Origin: Octadecabacter dasysiphoniae
GTDB taxonomy: Bacteria; Pseudomonadota; Alphaproteobacteria; Rhodobacterales; Rhodobacteraceae
Assembly (NCBI RefSeq): GCF_021532615.1
Contig: NZ_JAKGAQ010000003.1
Coordinates: forward strand, 372,001 to 436,000
Length of the DNA stretch: 64,000 nt
Direction of reading: 5' to 3'
Made by a program: the position numbers and the translations under genes. Of the stretch, positions 46,728 to 56,466 are shown piece after piece; position 1 is the stretch's first letter; every line of letters begins with the position of its first letter. A model generated the notes under the pieces. The model saw only the letters and a list, made by a program, of their open reading frames with translations. It ran no database searches and was not told where the DNA came from.

Positions 46728-47369
46728 TTAGCGTGGCAATGCCGCCGCTTGCGCTGCAAGTGCGGTGATACCGGCCCAGTCCTGTGCATCGACAAGGTTT
46801 TTCGGTGCGACCCATGATCCACCCACACACAGCGTGTTGGACAGGCTGAGGTAAGTTGGCGCGTTGGCAAGGCTCACGCCGCCAGTCGGGCACCATTTTA
46901 CGGCCATCAAGGGTCCGCCGATGCCCTTCAGTGCAGATGCGCCGCCGTTGGCCTCGGCTGGAAAGAATTTTTGTACCGTGTAGCCGCGTTCAAGCAGCGC
47001 CATGGATTCAGTGGACGTCGCCGCACCGGGCAACAGCGGTAGATCGTTGGCTTCGCATGCATCGAGCAAACGATCCGTTGCGCCTGGTGATACACCGAAT
47101 GTTGCACCCGCTGCTTTGGCGTTTTCCACGTCTTTAGATGTCAGCAACGTGCCTGCGCCAACAACTCCGCCTTCGATTTTTGCCATTTCGCGGATCACAT
47201 CCAGCGCCGCTGGCGTGCGCAACGTGACCTCGAGCGCGGGCAAACCACCTGCGACCAAAGCTGTTGCCAGCGCGCCAGCCACATCTGCATCATCCACCAC
47301 CAAAACGGGGACAACAGGGGCGAGGGCGCAGACCTTGGCGGCGAGTTCAGAAGCATGTTCGGGTGTCAT
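46728..47369 (-). CDS. eda: KDPG/KHG aldolase
   Basis: Splits 2-keto-3-deoxy-6-phosphogluconate to pyruvate and glyceraldehyde 3-phosphate, the last step of the Entner-Doudoroff path. The 213-residue protein has the Schiff-base lysine in VQKFFPAEANGG and the CPTGGVS loop. Starting at 47369 puts AAGGAA eight bases before the ATG, better than the ATG two codons upstream. It follows edd by about 75 nt on the same strand. Confidence 0.95.
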   Translation of the reverse strand: MTPEHASELAAKVCALAPVVPVLVVDDADVAGALATALVAGGLPALEVTLRTPAALDVIREMAKIEGGVVGAGTLLTSKDVENAKAAGATFGVSPGATDRLLDACEANDLPLLPGAATSTESMALLERGYTVQKFFPAEANGGASALKGIGGPLMAVKWCPTGGVSLANAPTYLSLSNTLCVGGSWVAPKNLVDAQDWAGITALAAQAAALPR

Positions 47370-47443
47370 AGTCATTTCCTTGGATGGTGTGGCGGCGGCA
47401 CGTTTGGGAGCCTCCGGCGGGAGTTTTTTGGCCTAGATGAAGG

Positions 47444-49246
47444 TTAGAGCACTACGCCCGCACCTTCTGTAGATGGGCCTACCGTTCGGCGGAACATTTC
47501 GAATAATTCGCGCCCGACGCCTGTGCCATTGCCGGTAAGGTCAGCGATTGCAGGGGTGCGGTCCGTCAAATCGGTCAGACATTCCAGGGTGCCGTTCTTG
47601 GCATCAAGGCGCACGATGTCGCCGTCGCGCAGCAGGCTGATCGGGCCGCCATCTGCGGCCTCTGGTGCGACGTGGATGGCGGCAGGCACTTTACCGGATG
47701 CGCCGGACATGCGCCCATCCGTGACAAGCGCGACTTTTAGACCACGATCTTGCAATACGGCCAAGGTTGGCGTCAGGGAATGCAGTTCAGGCATGCCGTT
47801 GGATTTGGGGCCTTGGAAGCGGACGACGATAATCGTGTCTTGCGTCAGCTCACCCGCCTGAAAGGCCGCTTTGCAGTCGTGTTGTTCGTGGAAAATGCGC
47901 ACAGGTGCTTCGATGATGTGACGCTCGGGGGCGACTGCCGACACTTTGATCACGCCGCGCCCGAGGTTGCCGTTCAGCTGGACCAGCCCGCCTTGGGGCG
48001 CAAACGGATCAGATGCGGGGCGCAGGATACGGTCATTGTGGGTGGTTTTCGGACCATCGCGATAGGCAAAGCCCGCGTCGGTCATCACCGGTTCTTGGGC
48101 ATATTTATCCATGCCGCCACCGGCGACAGTTTTGACGTCTTCGTGCATCAGCCCCGAATCCAGCAGGTTGTTGATCATGAATTGCAGACCACCCGCTGCG
48201 TGGAAGTGGTTCACATCAGCCAGACCGTTTGGATAGACCTTAGCCATCAGCGGGGTGACAGCGGAAATATCGCTGAAATCCTCAAGATCAAGGATCACAC
48301 CAGCTGCGCGCGCCATGGCGGGCAAGTGCAGCACGAGGTTCGTGGACCCGCCTGTCGCCATCAAACCTACAAGACCGTTCACAAACGCCTTTTCGTCCAA
48401 GATGTCGGAAACCGGTGTGTAATCGTTGCCAAGGGCGGTGATTTCCAGAGCGCGTTTGGTGGCCTGAATGGTCAGTTCTTCGCGCAGATCGGTGTGCGGG
48501 TTGACGAAAGACGCGCCCGGCAGGTGCAGGCCCATAAATTCCATCAGCATCTGGTTGGTGTTGGCCGTGCCGTAAAATGTGCATGTGCCCGGACCGTGAT
48601 AGGATGCCATTTCGGCCTTCATCAGTTCGGCGCGGGTGATGTTGCCCTTGGCAAATTCCTGACGGACCTTGGCCTTTTCATCATTGGGCAGACCAGACAC
48701 CATGGGCCCTGCGGGCACGAACAGGCCGGGAATATAGCCAAACGTCGCGGCGGCCATAATTAAGCCCGGAACGATCTTGTCGCACACACCGAGATACAGG
48801 GCGGCGTCAAACACGTTGTGGGACAGGCCGACACCAGCGGCCAATGCGATCACGTCACGCGAAAACAGCGACAGTTCCATCCCGGTTTGGCCTTGGGTGA
48901 CACCGTCACACATCGCGGGGACACCGCCTGCCACTTGGGCTGTGCCGCCAAACGTGCGGGCCGCGGCGCGGATCTTGTCGGGGTATGTTTCAAACGGTTG
49001 GTGGGCTGACAGCATATCGTTGTAGGCCGTAATGATCCCGATATTGGCCGACTTTTCCGCAACCAATGCGGCCTTGTCGTCGCCCATCGGGGCATAGGCG
49101 TGGGCCTGATTGCCGCAGGTCAGGTGGGCGCGGCGCGGGCCTTCTGCGGCGGCGCGGGCCATCCGTTCAAGGTATTGGCTGCGCGGACCTTCGGACCTTG
49201 CGATGATGCGGTCGGTTACGCGTTGGATGGTCGGATTGAGGGCCAT
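47444..49246 (-). CDS. edd: 6-Phosphogluconate dehydratase
   Basis: Iron-sulfur dehydratase making KDPG from 6-phosphogluconate, the first Entner-Doudoroff step. The 600-residue protein has the IlvD/Edd signatures CDGVTQGQTGMELSLFSRD and FYGTANTNQMLMEFMGL, seen in part, and GRMSGASGKVPAAIHV. With eda it forms a two-gene unit, controlled by the palindrome at 49291. Confidence 0.97.
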   Translation of the reverse strand: MALNPTIQRVTDRIIARSEGPRSQYLERMARAAAEGPRRAHLTCGNQAHAYAPMGDDKAALVAEKSANIGIITAYNDMLSAHQPFETYPDKIRAAARTFGGTAQVAGGVPAMCDGVTQGQTGMELSLFSRDVIALAAGVGLSHNVFDAALYLGVCDKIVPGLIMAAATFGYIPGLFVPAGPMVSGLPNDEKAKVRQEFAKGNITRAELMKAEMASYHGPGTCTFYGTANTNQMLMEFMGLHLPGASFVNPHTDLREELTIQATKRALEITALGNDYTPVSDILDEKAFVNGLVGLMATGGSTNLVLHLPAMARAAGVILDLEDFSDISAVTPLMAKVYPNGLADVNHFHAAGGLQFMINNLLDSGLMHEDVKTVAGGGMDKYAQEPVMTDAGFAYRDGPKTTHNDRILRPASDPFAPQGGLVQLNGNLGRGVIKVSAVAPERHIIEAPVRIFHEQHDCKAAFQAGELTQDTIIVVRFQGPKSNGMPELHSLTPTLAVLQDRGLKVALVTDGRMSGASGKVPAAIHVAPEAADGGPISLLRDGDIVRLDAKNGTLECLTDLTDRTPAIADLTGNGTGVGRELFEMFRRTVGPSTEGAGVVL

Positions 49247-49290
49247 GATGCACCTATTTGTGTCGGGGTCACGCGTACCTACCAGAAAGG

Positions 49291-49302
49291 GTTAGCGCTA
49301 AC
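49291..49302. promoter_or_regulatory. LacI-type operator before edd
   Basis: GTTAGCGCTAAC, a perfect 12-nt palindrome with the central CG typical of LacI-family sites, lies 45 nt before edd. Related sites occur upstream of the aldolase gene at 15490-15513. The regulator is not in the window. Confidence 0.65.
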
Positions 49303-49454
49303 AACGGGTGAAGTGTCGCGATGTTCGGCAAAATCTTAACACGCAACTTCCCCGCAATAACCTCTTGTTAACCACATTTCTGCCCCAAGTTGTAGGCCAT
49401 ATCAAACGTGCCTCGTGGGGGGGCAGATAACTGGGCAAAGCCCCGGAGGATATA

Positions 49455-50084
49455 ATGAAACTACTTAAGATCGTTGCATTCGGCGCAATCGCAGCCGCCC
49501 TGACAGCCTGTTCCGCCGCCGACGTGGTGTCGCGAAACGCGCCTTTGGAAACCCCGCGCATCGGTGTGCAAGCCGCACCACAAGTCGTGCGTGATTATCA
49601 ATTGCATTCCGTGCGCTTTGCCGTGCCTGCCGACATGACCGTGTCAGAGGCCAATTCTTATTACCCGATCGCCGATATCGTTTGGCGCGGTGATCCGCTG
49701 GGCAATCGTGCACAGCAGATTTCATCCATTTTCCAGACAGCGATCCAATCAGCAGGCGAGGGCCTGACCGGGTCTGTTCCTGTGACGGTTGATGTTGAAC
49801 TGGCGCGCTTTCATTCGCTGACAGAACGCACACGTTATTCCGTGGGTGGCGTTCATTCGATCAAGTTTGACCTGACAGTGCGCAATGCGCTGACGGGTGA
49901 GGTTCTTGAGGAGCGCCGCCGCATCAATGGTGATTTCGCAGCGCTTGGTGGATATGCCGCTTTGGCCGCTGACAACGAAGGGCAGACACAAAAGGTTCGT
50001 ATTACTTCGCACCTGACGCAGCTGTTCTTTCGCGAACTGACTGGAACCAGCGGTCTGGAAACGATTGTTGCTGCAGGCACCTGA
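49455..50084 (+). CDS. DUF6778-type outer lipoprotein
   Basis: A 209-residue protein with a lipoprotein signal ending in LTACS (Cys19). The mature part has a mixed beta-rich fold with no catalytic motif. It resembles proteins grouped as DUF6778 in Rhodobacteraceae; the name is from memory. GGAGG precedes the ATG. It is followed 41 nt later by the rRNA methyltransferase gene, with no clear terminator between. Confidence 0.75.
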   Translation: MKLLKIVAFGAIAAALTACSAADVVSRNAPLETPRIGVQAAPQVVRDYQLHSVRFAVPADMTVSEANSYYPIADIVWRGDPLGNRAQQISSIFQTAIQSAGEGLTGSVPVTVDVELARFHSLTERTRYSVGGVHSIKFDLTVRNALTGEVLEERRRINGDFAALGGYAALAADNEGQTQKVRITSHLTQLFFRELTGTSGLETIVAAGT

Positions 50085-50125
50085 TCGCCTTTCCAACCTA
50101 GGATGAACCGTTTAAGGGGGCTGTT

Positions 50126-51322
50126 ATGACACAGTCCCCTTATTCCGTTGTTCGCCTGCTTCCCAAAGCAAAACCGCAAGTCATTCGCCACGGGTTTCCG
50201 TGGGTCTTTTCCAATGAATTGGTATTAGACCGGCGCACCAAAGGCGCCACCGCTGGCAGCCTTGTGGTGCTCGAAGATGCAGAGCGCCGCCCGCTTGGGC
50301 TTGGCACCATCAACCCTGCGTCCAAGATCGCCGTGCGTATGCTGGATTTCGATCCCGATGCCGTGATCGATGAGGCGTGGTTCAGGACCAAGATCGCCCG
50401 TGCCTTGCAGCACCGTGACGCGATCTATTCTGAGCCGTTCTACCGTTTGATCCACGCAGAAGCAGACGGATTGCCTGGTGTGATCATTGACCGCTTTGGC
50501 GATGTGGCCGTGATCCAACCCAATGCTGCCTACGCTGAGGCTATGTTGGACATGTTGGTTGCGGCCCTGATTGATGTGACAGGCGTCAGCACAGTCATCA
50601 AGAACGGCACAGGACGCGCGCGCAGCCTTGAAGGGTTGGACGAGGAAATGATCGTCGTGCACGGCGAAGCGCCGAAAGGTCCAGTGCCTGTGAAAATGAA
50701 TAATGCCACCTACATGGCTGATGTGATGGGCGGGCAGAAAACAGGATTGTTCCTTGATCAGCGGCCTAACCATGCGTTTGCCGCTGGTTTGGCAAAAGGT
50801 GGCCGGATGCTGGATGTGTTCAGCCACGTCGGCGGGTTTTCTTTGGCCGCGCTGGCCGCTGGTGCTTCGTCATCCTTGGCGGTTGACGGATCCGAAGCCG
50901 CGTTAGAACTTGCCCGTGCGGGCGCTGAGGCGACAGGCGTCGCGGACAAATTCGAAACCCGCAAGGGGGACGCGTTCGATGTGCTCGAATCCTTGGGCGA
51001 GGCAGGGGAAACATTTGATGTGGTCGTGTGTGATCCGCCCGCGTTTGCGCCGTCTAAACCGACCGCAGAAAAGGGCCTGCGCGCCTATGAACGTGTTGCA
51101 CGCCTTGCGGCCCCGTTGGTCAAAGACGGCGGCTATCTGGTGCTGTGTTCGTGTTCGCACGCCGCTGATCTAAAGCGGTTCCGCGATGCGTCAGCGCGCG
51201 GGATTGGCCGTGGCGGACGGCGCAGCCAGTTGGTTTATACGGGTCAAGCTGGGCCGGATCATCCACTTCTGCCACAACTCGCTGAAAGCGGATACCTCAA
51301 GGCGCTCGTGTTCCGCCTGTGA
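50126..51322 (+). CDS. RlmI-like class I rRNA methyltransferase
   Basis: A 398-residue SAM-dependent methyltransferase with an N-terminal PUA domain (about 1-80) and a C-terminal Rossmann domain. The SAM motif LDVFSHVGGFSLAALAAG is near residue 230 and the CDPPAFAPSK motif near 305 matches m5C-type RNA methyltransferases of the RlmI group. The expected target is a cytosine of 23S rRNA. AAGGGGG precedes the ATG. It overlaps the next gene by 4 nt. Confidence 0.9.
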   Translation: MTQSPYSVVRLLPKAKPQVIRHGFPWVFSNELVLDRRTKGATAGSLVVLEDAERRPLGLGTINPASKIAVRMLDFDPDAVIDEAWFRTKIARALQHRDAIYSEPFYRLIHAEADGLPGVIIDRFGDVAVIQPNAAYAEAMLDMLVAALIDVTGVSTVIKNGTGRARSLEGLDEEMIVVHGEAPKGPVPVKMNNATYMADVMGGQKTGLFLDQRPNHAFAAGLAKGGRMLDVFSHVGGFSLAALAAGASSSLAVDGSEAALELARAGAEATGVADKFETRKGDAFDVLESLGEAGETFDVVVCDPPAFAPSKPTAEKGLRAYERVARLAAPLVKDGGYLVLCSCSHAADLKRFRDASARGIGRGGRRSQLVYTGQAGPDHPLLPQLAESGYLKALVFRL

Positions 51323-51858
51323 GGGTTCTGATCGACGCCTGTGTTCTGTATCCGACGGTGATGCGCGAAGTCGTGCTGGGCGTCGCAGCGCATGGCCTGT
51401 TCGATCCGCGCTGGTCGCCGCGTATCTTGGAAGAATGGGCGCGGGCTGCCCGCAAAATTGGGCCAGAAGGCGAAACGATTGCACGCGGCGAAATCGCAGC
51501 TATCCAGGCAAGGTTTCCACGCGCCGAGGTTCAAATCCCGCAAGGGGTCGAGGCGCGTCTATGGTTGCCTGACCCCAACGATATCCACGTTCTGGCCGCC
51601 GCCGTGGGCTGTTCTGCGGATGCGATCATGACAGTCAACGCCAAGGATTTCCCCCGCAATGAGCTGGCCGATGAAGGCCTGCAACGTGTTGATCCGGATG
51701 GATTTCTGATCGATCTGGCCCAGCGGCACCCGGATGCTGTGCAATCCGTTGGGGAGGCCGTGTTGAACGAGGCCCGGCGCCTGTCGGGGGAGCCGTGGGA
51801 GATGCGCAAACTGATGCGCAAAGCCCGTCTTCCACGCCTTGGAAAACTGCTGGCTTAG
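51319..51858 (+). CDS. PIN-domain protein
   Basis: A 179-residue protein with a PIN-type nuclease fold: LIDACVLYPT at the start gives the first acidic residue, and LPDPNDIHVLAAAV and MTVNAKDFP give the later ones. Start is GTG, overlapping the methyltransferase stop (GTGA). No antitoxin-like gene lies upstream, so it is more likely a housekeeping RNase linked to the methyltransferase than a VapC toxin. The C-terminus is basic. The stop shares TTAG with the convergent M48 gene. Confidence 0.85.
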   Translation: MRVLIDACVLYPTVMREVVLGVAAHGLFDPRWSPRILEEWARAARKIGPEGETIARGEIAAIQARFPRAEVQIPQGVEARLWLPDPNDIHVLAAAVGCSADAIMTVNAKDFPRNELADEGLQRVDPDGFLIDLAQRHPDAVQSVGEAVLNEARRLSGEPWEMRKLMRKARLPRLGKLLA

Positions 51859-52538
51859 GCGTTCCACTTTACTTCATTGGCTTCAATCGCGGCGATCCGT
51901 TCGGGGGTTTTGGGGTGGCTTAGCAACCACGCAGGTTGTTTGGCACCACGTGCACCCGTCAGGTGTTCCAGTTTCGTGAACAAGGTCTTTTGCGGGTCGG
52001 TTCCGATCCCCGCCTTGATCATCAACGCGCTGGCGTATGCGTCTGCCTCGTATTCGTCGGACCGTGACAGGCGCGCCATCAACATGCTCATCGCGGCATT
52101 CGCGATAAGGGGGCCAATGCCGGGAATGAACCGCGACAACACCATCGCAAGGGCAGTGCGTAACGCGTTCTGGCCGGAAAAATCAATCATCCGGCGGCGC
52201 GAATGGCCTAGCGCGACATGGCCAAGTTCATGGGCAATCACGGAGGCCAATTCTTCTGCGGTGACGTCGCCCTCTTTGTATTTGTTGAAAAAACCACGGG
52301 TGATGAAGATGCGGCCATCCGGTGCGGCCAGCCCGTTCACAGGCTCGATTTCGTAGATATGAACTTTGATGCGGGGCAGATCGACGACCTTTGCCATCTC
52401 GGCCGTTAGGGCGCGCAGTTTAGGGTCCGCCAGTTCGGTTGATTTACTGTCGAGTTCACGCGCGAGCCGCCATGCAGACAAACGGAACATGACGACGCCG
52501 TACCCAATCGCCAGCAGAATAGGGAGGAATTTTAACAT
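51855..52538 (-). CDS. M48-family membrane metalloprotease
   Basis: A 227-residue zinc protease with one N-terminal transmembrane helix (about 4-22), a cytoplasmic or periplasmic protease domain, and HELGH (103-107) as the zinc site. A second hydrophobic stretch lies near 130-155. HtpX/Ste24-like proteins clip membrane or misfolded proteins. The ribosome site is weak. It is convergent with the PIN gene, sharing a 4-nt overlap at the stops. Confidence 0.9.
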   Translation of the reverse strand: MLKFLPILLAIGYGVVMFRLSAWRLARELDSKSTELADPKLRALTAEMAKVVDLPRIKVHIYEIEPVNGLAAPDGRIFITRGFFNKYKEGDVTAEELASVIAHELGHVALGHSRRRMIDFSGQNALRTALAMVLSRFIPGIGPLIANAAMSMLMARLSRSDEYEADAYASALMIKAGIGTDPQKTLFTKLEHLTGARGAKQPAWLLSHPKTPERIAAIEANEVKWNA

Positions 52539-52576
52539 ACCCTAGATATGGGGCGTTAGGGGCGTGCGGGCAAGGT

Positions 52577-53182
52577 TTAGGCGGTCTGCGCGGCGGACTT
52601 CTTTGCCGCACGCATCAACCACCACCCCAAGGCGATAACCGCGACAAGGGCCGTGATGAACCCGCTGGCATTACCCATAACGCTGGCCAAGCCTGAAATA
52701 TTGTCCGCGAAGGTATGACCAAGACCAACATAAAGCCCGACCCAGACAATTTCGCCCAACACGCCCCACATCGCAAAACGCAGCCAGGTGAATTTGGTGA
52801 TCCCACTGATGTAATTGATGTAGGGGCCAAGCGGCGCCACAAGCCAGCACGAGAAAAACACAGATGATCCGCCGCGTTTTTCCATAAAGGCCGTGCCTTT
52901 TGCCTTTAACGCTGACCGTTTGGGATGTTTGTCCAGCCAATCGCCCAACTTGTCGCCCAAGGCCCGCGCAATCCAGTAGCCCGTGTTGTCCCCCAAAACC
53001 GCGCCCAAAAACGCCGCAGCGAGGACGGAGGTCAAGACAAGATCACCCGTCGCCGCAAACCCGCCCGACGTGATCATCAGCAATGACGACGGAACCGGCA
53101 ACGCCAGACAGCTTAAGAAGGTGACGCAGAACACGATCATGACGCCGTAATCGGTTACAAGTGTTAGGACAATATCAGTCAT
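52577..53182 (-). CDS. DedA-family membrane protein
   Basis: A 201-residue SNARE-associated/DedA protein with five or six transmembrane helices. The SCLALPVPSSLLMITSGGF region near residue 24 and LGDNTGYWIARALG near 66 are family marks; DedA proteins are flippases for undecaprenyl or phospholipids in known cases. GGAG precedes the ATG at some distance. It overlaps the upstream gene by 8 nt. Confidence 0.9.
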   Translation of the reverse strand: MTDIVLTLVTDYGVMIVFCVTFLSCLALPVPSSLLMITSGGFAATGDLVLTSVLAAAFLGAVLGDNTGYWIARALGDKLGDWLDKHPKRSALKAKGTAFMEKRGGSSVFFSCWLVAPLGPYINYISGITKFTWLRFAMWGVLGEIVWVGLYVGLGHTFADNISGLASVMGNASGFITALVAVIALGWWLMRAAKKSAAQTA

Positions 53183-53522
53183 TGCGACGTGCGCTCCAGA
53201 TGGCGGCGGCGGCATCGACGCGGTCTTGCAGGGTGTCTAGCGTGACATTGTTTTTCGCCGCAATCGCATCAACTGAAATGCGTCGCGGGGGTGCCGACGG
53301 GTCCATCATCAACGCCTCAAGCACGATCTCGCGGGGGAGCTTGTAGGATTGGCCTACATAACGCGGTGTCATCCAGCCCGCCAAGGGTTGTTCCTGATGG
53401 GCCGGGTCCATCCAATAGATCGTCGAAGAAATTGTTTTGAAACCAAAATATCCAAGTGCGCACAGGGCAACAGAAAAAGCCATCAGCGCGATGCGATGGC
53501 TATGCCAAAGGTGTCTAATCAT
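53175..53522 (-). CDS. Small membrane-anchored hypothetical protein
   Basis: A 115-residue protein with one transmembrane helix (about 12-35) and a soluble C-terminal domain that contains a likely helix-turn-helix-like segment (REIVLEALMMDP, ISVDAIAAKNNVTLDTLQDRV, in part). Its ATG overlaps the stop of the upstream VWA gene (ATGA), and its own stop overlaps the DedA start by 8 nt. The gene sits in the VWA-DedA string, but its role is unknown. Confidence 0.7.
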   Translation of the reverse strand: MIRHLWHSHRIALMAFSVALCALGYFGFKTISSTIYWMDPAHQEQPLAGWMTPRYVGQSYKLPREIVLEALMMDPSAPPRRISVDAIAAKNNVTLDTLQDRVDAAAAIWSARRND

Positions 53523-54703
53523 GTCAGCAGCTTCATTCCTCGCGTTATTCCGTCGAGTGTCATGGGTACCATACGTCCGGTGCCAAAAATTCCGTCGATC
53601 ATTTGAACAGATTGCGTGAATTTCCAATATCTTTCATCCAGCGGGTTCAGCCAGATGTGGTTTGGCCATTGATCGCGCGCCCGTTCCAGCCAGGTTTGCC
53701 CGCTTTCTGCGTTCCAATGTTCGTTGGCCCCACCGGGGTAGGCGACCTCATAGGGGGACATGGATGCGTCACCCACAAAGATGCATTTGTAGTCCGGCCC
53801 ATAGGTGCGCAGCACGTCCCATGTTGGCGTCTGCGCGTCCCAGCGGCGGCGGTTGTCGCGCCACACGCCTTCATACAGGCAGTTGTGGAAATAGAAATGT
53901 TCGAAATGTTTAAATTCGGATTTTGCGGCGCTGAACAGTTCTTCGACCAGTTTGATATGCGGGTCCATCGATCCGCCAACGTCTAAAAACAGCAATACCT
54001 TCACGGCATTGCGCCGTTCTGGTCGGGTTTTGACGTCAATATATCCGGTTTCAGCCGTCGCGCGGATCGTTCCATCCAGATCAAGTTCTTCTGCGGCCCC
54101 GTCGCGTGCCCAATTACGCAGGCGTTTCAGCGCGATTTTTATGTTGCGGGTGCCCAGTTCAACGCTGTCATCCAAATTGCGGAATTCACGTTTGTCCCAG
54201 ACTTTGACGGCGCGCTGGTGGCGGCTTTCGTTTTGGCCAATGCGCACACCTTCGGGGTTATACCCGTAGGCCCCAAACGGCGAGGTGCCCGCAGTGCCGA
54301 CCCATTTGGACCCGCCCTGGTGGCGTCCCTTTTGTTCCTCAAGCCGCTTTTTCAGGGTTTCCATCAGCTTGTCGAACCCGCCAAGCGCGTCAATCTCGGC
54401 CTTTTCTTCCGCGCTTAGATGCTTTTCGGCCATCTTTTCAAGCCACTCTTGCGGGATGTCGACGGCCTCTAGGACGTCATCAGCGCTGATGCCTTCTAAC
54501 CCCTCAAAGGTGGTGGCAAAGGCGCGATCGAACTTGTCGATGTTGCGTTCGTCTTTGACCATGCAGGTGCGGGCCAGAAAATAGAATGCGTCGATGTCAT
54601 AGGTGGCGATGCCTGCGTCCATCGCCTCAAGGAATGTCAGAAATTCGCGCAATGATACCGGAACGCCGCCCCTTCGAAGTTGATCGAAGAACGGAAGAAA
54701 CAT
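53519..54703 (-). CDS. VWA-domain (CoxE-like) protein
   Basis: A 394-residue protein with an N-terminal helical domain and a C-terminal von Willebrand A domain. The metal site is written DVGGSMD near residue 240, a DxGxS form of MIDAS. VWA proteins of this type commonly work with MoxR AAA+ ATPases; a MoxR gene lies at 57076 on the same strand, separated by a lipoprotein gene, a small membrane protein gene and DUF4260. Such pairs act in the assembly of metal enzymes or complexes. The ATG at 54703 overlaps the upstream small gene stop (TGATG). Confidence 0.88.
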   Translation of the reverse strand: MFLPFFDQLRRGGVPVSLREFLTFLEAMDAGIATYDIDAFYFLARTCMVKDERNIDKFDRAFATTFEGLEGISADDVLEAVDIPQEWLEKMAEKHLSAEEKAEIDALGGFDKLMETLKKRLEEQKGRHQGGSKWVGTAGTSPFGAYGYNPEGVRIGQNESRHQRAVKVWDKREFRNLDDSVELGTRNIKIALKRLRNWARDGAAEELDLDGTIRATAETGYIDVKTRPERRNAVKVLLFLDVGGSMDPHIKLVEELFSAAKSEFKHFEHFYFHNCLYEGVWRDNRRRWDAQTPTWDVLRTYGPDYKCIFVGDASMSPYEVAYPGGANEHWNAESGQTWLERARDQWPNHIWLNPLDERYWKFTQSVQMIDGIFGTGRMVPMTLDGITRGMKLLT

Positions 54704-54873
54704 CAGATCGTGTTGCGGGTGATGATCACTGCGATGAACAGGCCGATGATCCCAAAGATCATGGCGAACACGGCGGCCCATTGGGCCATGTCGGCGATTT
54801 TACCATCGCGTGATTTCGCCCGAAACGCCCCCAGCACTGCTCCTAAAAACAAACCGCCGAGAGGGTAAATCAT
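54703..54873 (-). CDS. Small two-helix membrane protein
   Basis: A 56-residue protein, MIYPLGGLFLGAVLGAF at the start, with two transmembrane helices (about 2-17 and 30-52) joined by a KSRDGKIADM loop. AAGGGAT precedes the ATG. Its stop overlaps the VWA start as TGATG, and it begins 3 nt after the preceding lipoprotein gene, so it belongs to the same operon. It is too short for usual automatic calls. Function is unknown. Confidence 0.7.
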   Translation of the reverse strand: MIYPLGGLFLGAVLGAFRAKSRDGKIADMAQWAAVFAMIFGIIGLFIAVIITRNTI

Positions 54874-54876
54874 GGG

Positions 54877-56271
54877 TTAGATCCCTTTGAGTGGGTTGAG
54901 CGATGCGATTTCCCGCAAACGCGCCCGTACGTTTCTGTCATCGCCAAATCCGTAGCGTGCCCAGCCCAGACTGTCCATACGCACCAACTGCGCCTGAGCG
55001 TCGCGGCCCAGCATGTCCAGCGCTTCGGCTTTGAACATCATCAAGGTCGCCAGAAGGGCCGCGTTTTCATGCGCAGCCGCGACGGGCAGGGCCCCTTCGA
55101 CAAGGTTCAGCACGGCCTGTCCGTCACCCGCCGACAACGCAAAGGCGGCCAGTTGAACAGAGACGTGCGCGGCGTGCAGTCTTGTTTCAGGTGATCGGTT
55201 ATAGATGTTGATCGCTTCGCGGAACGACGCCAGCGCGATGTCGCTGTCGTAGCCCACGTTCAGGCGGCCAAACGCGTAATGCGCAAACCCATCGCGCGGG
55301 CCATTCCAGTTCATAGCACCGGCCATCGATACAGCCTGCAACGCAGCAGAGCGGCGGCGCGTCGCGGATGATCCTGCGGTCAGGGCCGTTTCAATGTTGT
55401 TGATCCAATCGCGGCTCGTGTCGTTTTGTGGACGGGCCGAACGCGTGTCCCCGGCTGGGTTCAGGCGGGACAATACCGGGCCAAGACGCGCCGCCACTTC
55501 GCCGCGCGACATGCCATTGCGCAGGGCTGGATCGTAGTAGGCGCGCAGGATCAGCATATCGAACGACGTCAATACTGCATGGATGTTGTCATCGTTGAAC
55601 ACGGAGTCCGACAAGCGGTACAGATCGTTTAATGGGCCAAGTGCCTGTGCCAGTTCTTCGTGCAAACAATCGCGGATTTCTTGTGGGGCGACGTCGGATG
55701 GCACAAACACCGCCGCGCGGTCGCGGCGTTGCAGGGTTGTCCAATCAACGGTCGGGGTGCGGCGCACGGCCTTGAATTCATCCCATGACGACACGCGGGG
55801 CACCACGAAACACGCGGCACGTGGCACAGCGGCGTTCAGCACACTGCGCGGGATCGCCTCAACGGTGATGGACGCGGATTCAGCACCCGTCATAAAGATA
55901 TCGATGCCGGCCTCGTTGCGCAGACGTCCAAGAAGGGCGCGCAGATCGGGGGTCAGGCTGGGGGGAAGGTCCCCTGTGACGCGTACAGAAATCGGGGCCT
56001 CAAATCGGGTCAGGCGGGCAACGGCGCGCCCGCTTTCCATACGAAACGCAAGATCCATGAAATCTTTGCCGATTTCGCGGTTGGACCGTGTCGGTGTGGT
56101 CACGCGGCTGCCAGCAAAGGACCGCATTGGGGGCAGGGCATCGGCAAGGCCTGTCGTCAGACCCATGGTGCGGGTCGGCAAGGTCGGGCCAAGGTTTGAT
56201 TGGGGCACAGGGGTACAGGCCGTCATGAACATGATCGACAAGGCCAGAAGGCGACGGAACGTGCGGTTCAT
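54877..56271 (-). CDS. DUF2927 lipoprotein
   Basis: A 464-residue outer or periplasmic lipoprotein with a lipobox (MTACT, Cys19). A DUF2927 domain is recognised in the middle by DCLHEELAQALGPLNDL and NDDNIHAVLTSFDMLILRAYYDP, in part; it resembles a metallopeptidase-like fold with an HE pair. The C-terminal half has tetratricopeptide-like repeats. First gene of the lipoprotein-small membrane protein-VWA string. Function is unknown. Confidence 0.85.
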   Translation of the reverse strand: MNRTFRRLLALSIMFMTACTPVPQSNLGPTLPTRTMGLTTGLADALPPMRSFAGSRVTTPTRSNREIGKDFMDLAFRMESGRAVARLTRFEAPISVRVTGDLPPSLTPDLRALLGRLRNEAGIDIFMTGAESASITVEAIPRSVLNAAVPRAACFVVPRVSSWDEFKAVRRTPTVDWTTLQRRDRAAVFVPSDVAPQEIRDCLHEELAQALGPLNDLYRLSDSVFNDDNIHAVLTSFDMLILRAYYDPALRNGMSRGEVAARLGPVLSRLNPAGDTRSARPQNDTSRDWINNIETALTAGSSATRRRSAALQAVSMAGAMNWNGPRDGFAHYAFGRLNVGYDSDIALASFREAINIYNRSPETRLHAAHVSVQLAAFALSAGDGQAVLNLVEGALPVAAAHENAALLATLMMFKAEALDMLGRDAQAQLVRMDSLGWARYGFGDDRNVRARLREIASLNPLKGI

Positions 56272-56466
56272 GTCGTCCCCCGCGATCTGCGGCCAGATGG
56301 CGCATAAGGATCACAGCCAGACGGGTCAACGCAATCTGCGCTGGCCTTGATAAAGGTCAGTTCTTCGGTCCACACCTGTCCCGCCCGAGCATTATTCGCC
56401 CGTGACGTGTGATGCTTTGCGACCGGCATTTTTGCCTTGGTCAACTCTGCTCTCCTATAAACTCAG

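Noticed and set aside
51319..51858. PIN gene as a VapC toxin of a toxin-antitoxin pair
   Set aside because: No small antitoxin gene precedes it; it is coupled to an rRNA methyltransferase instead.
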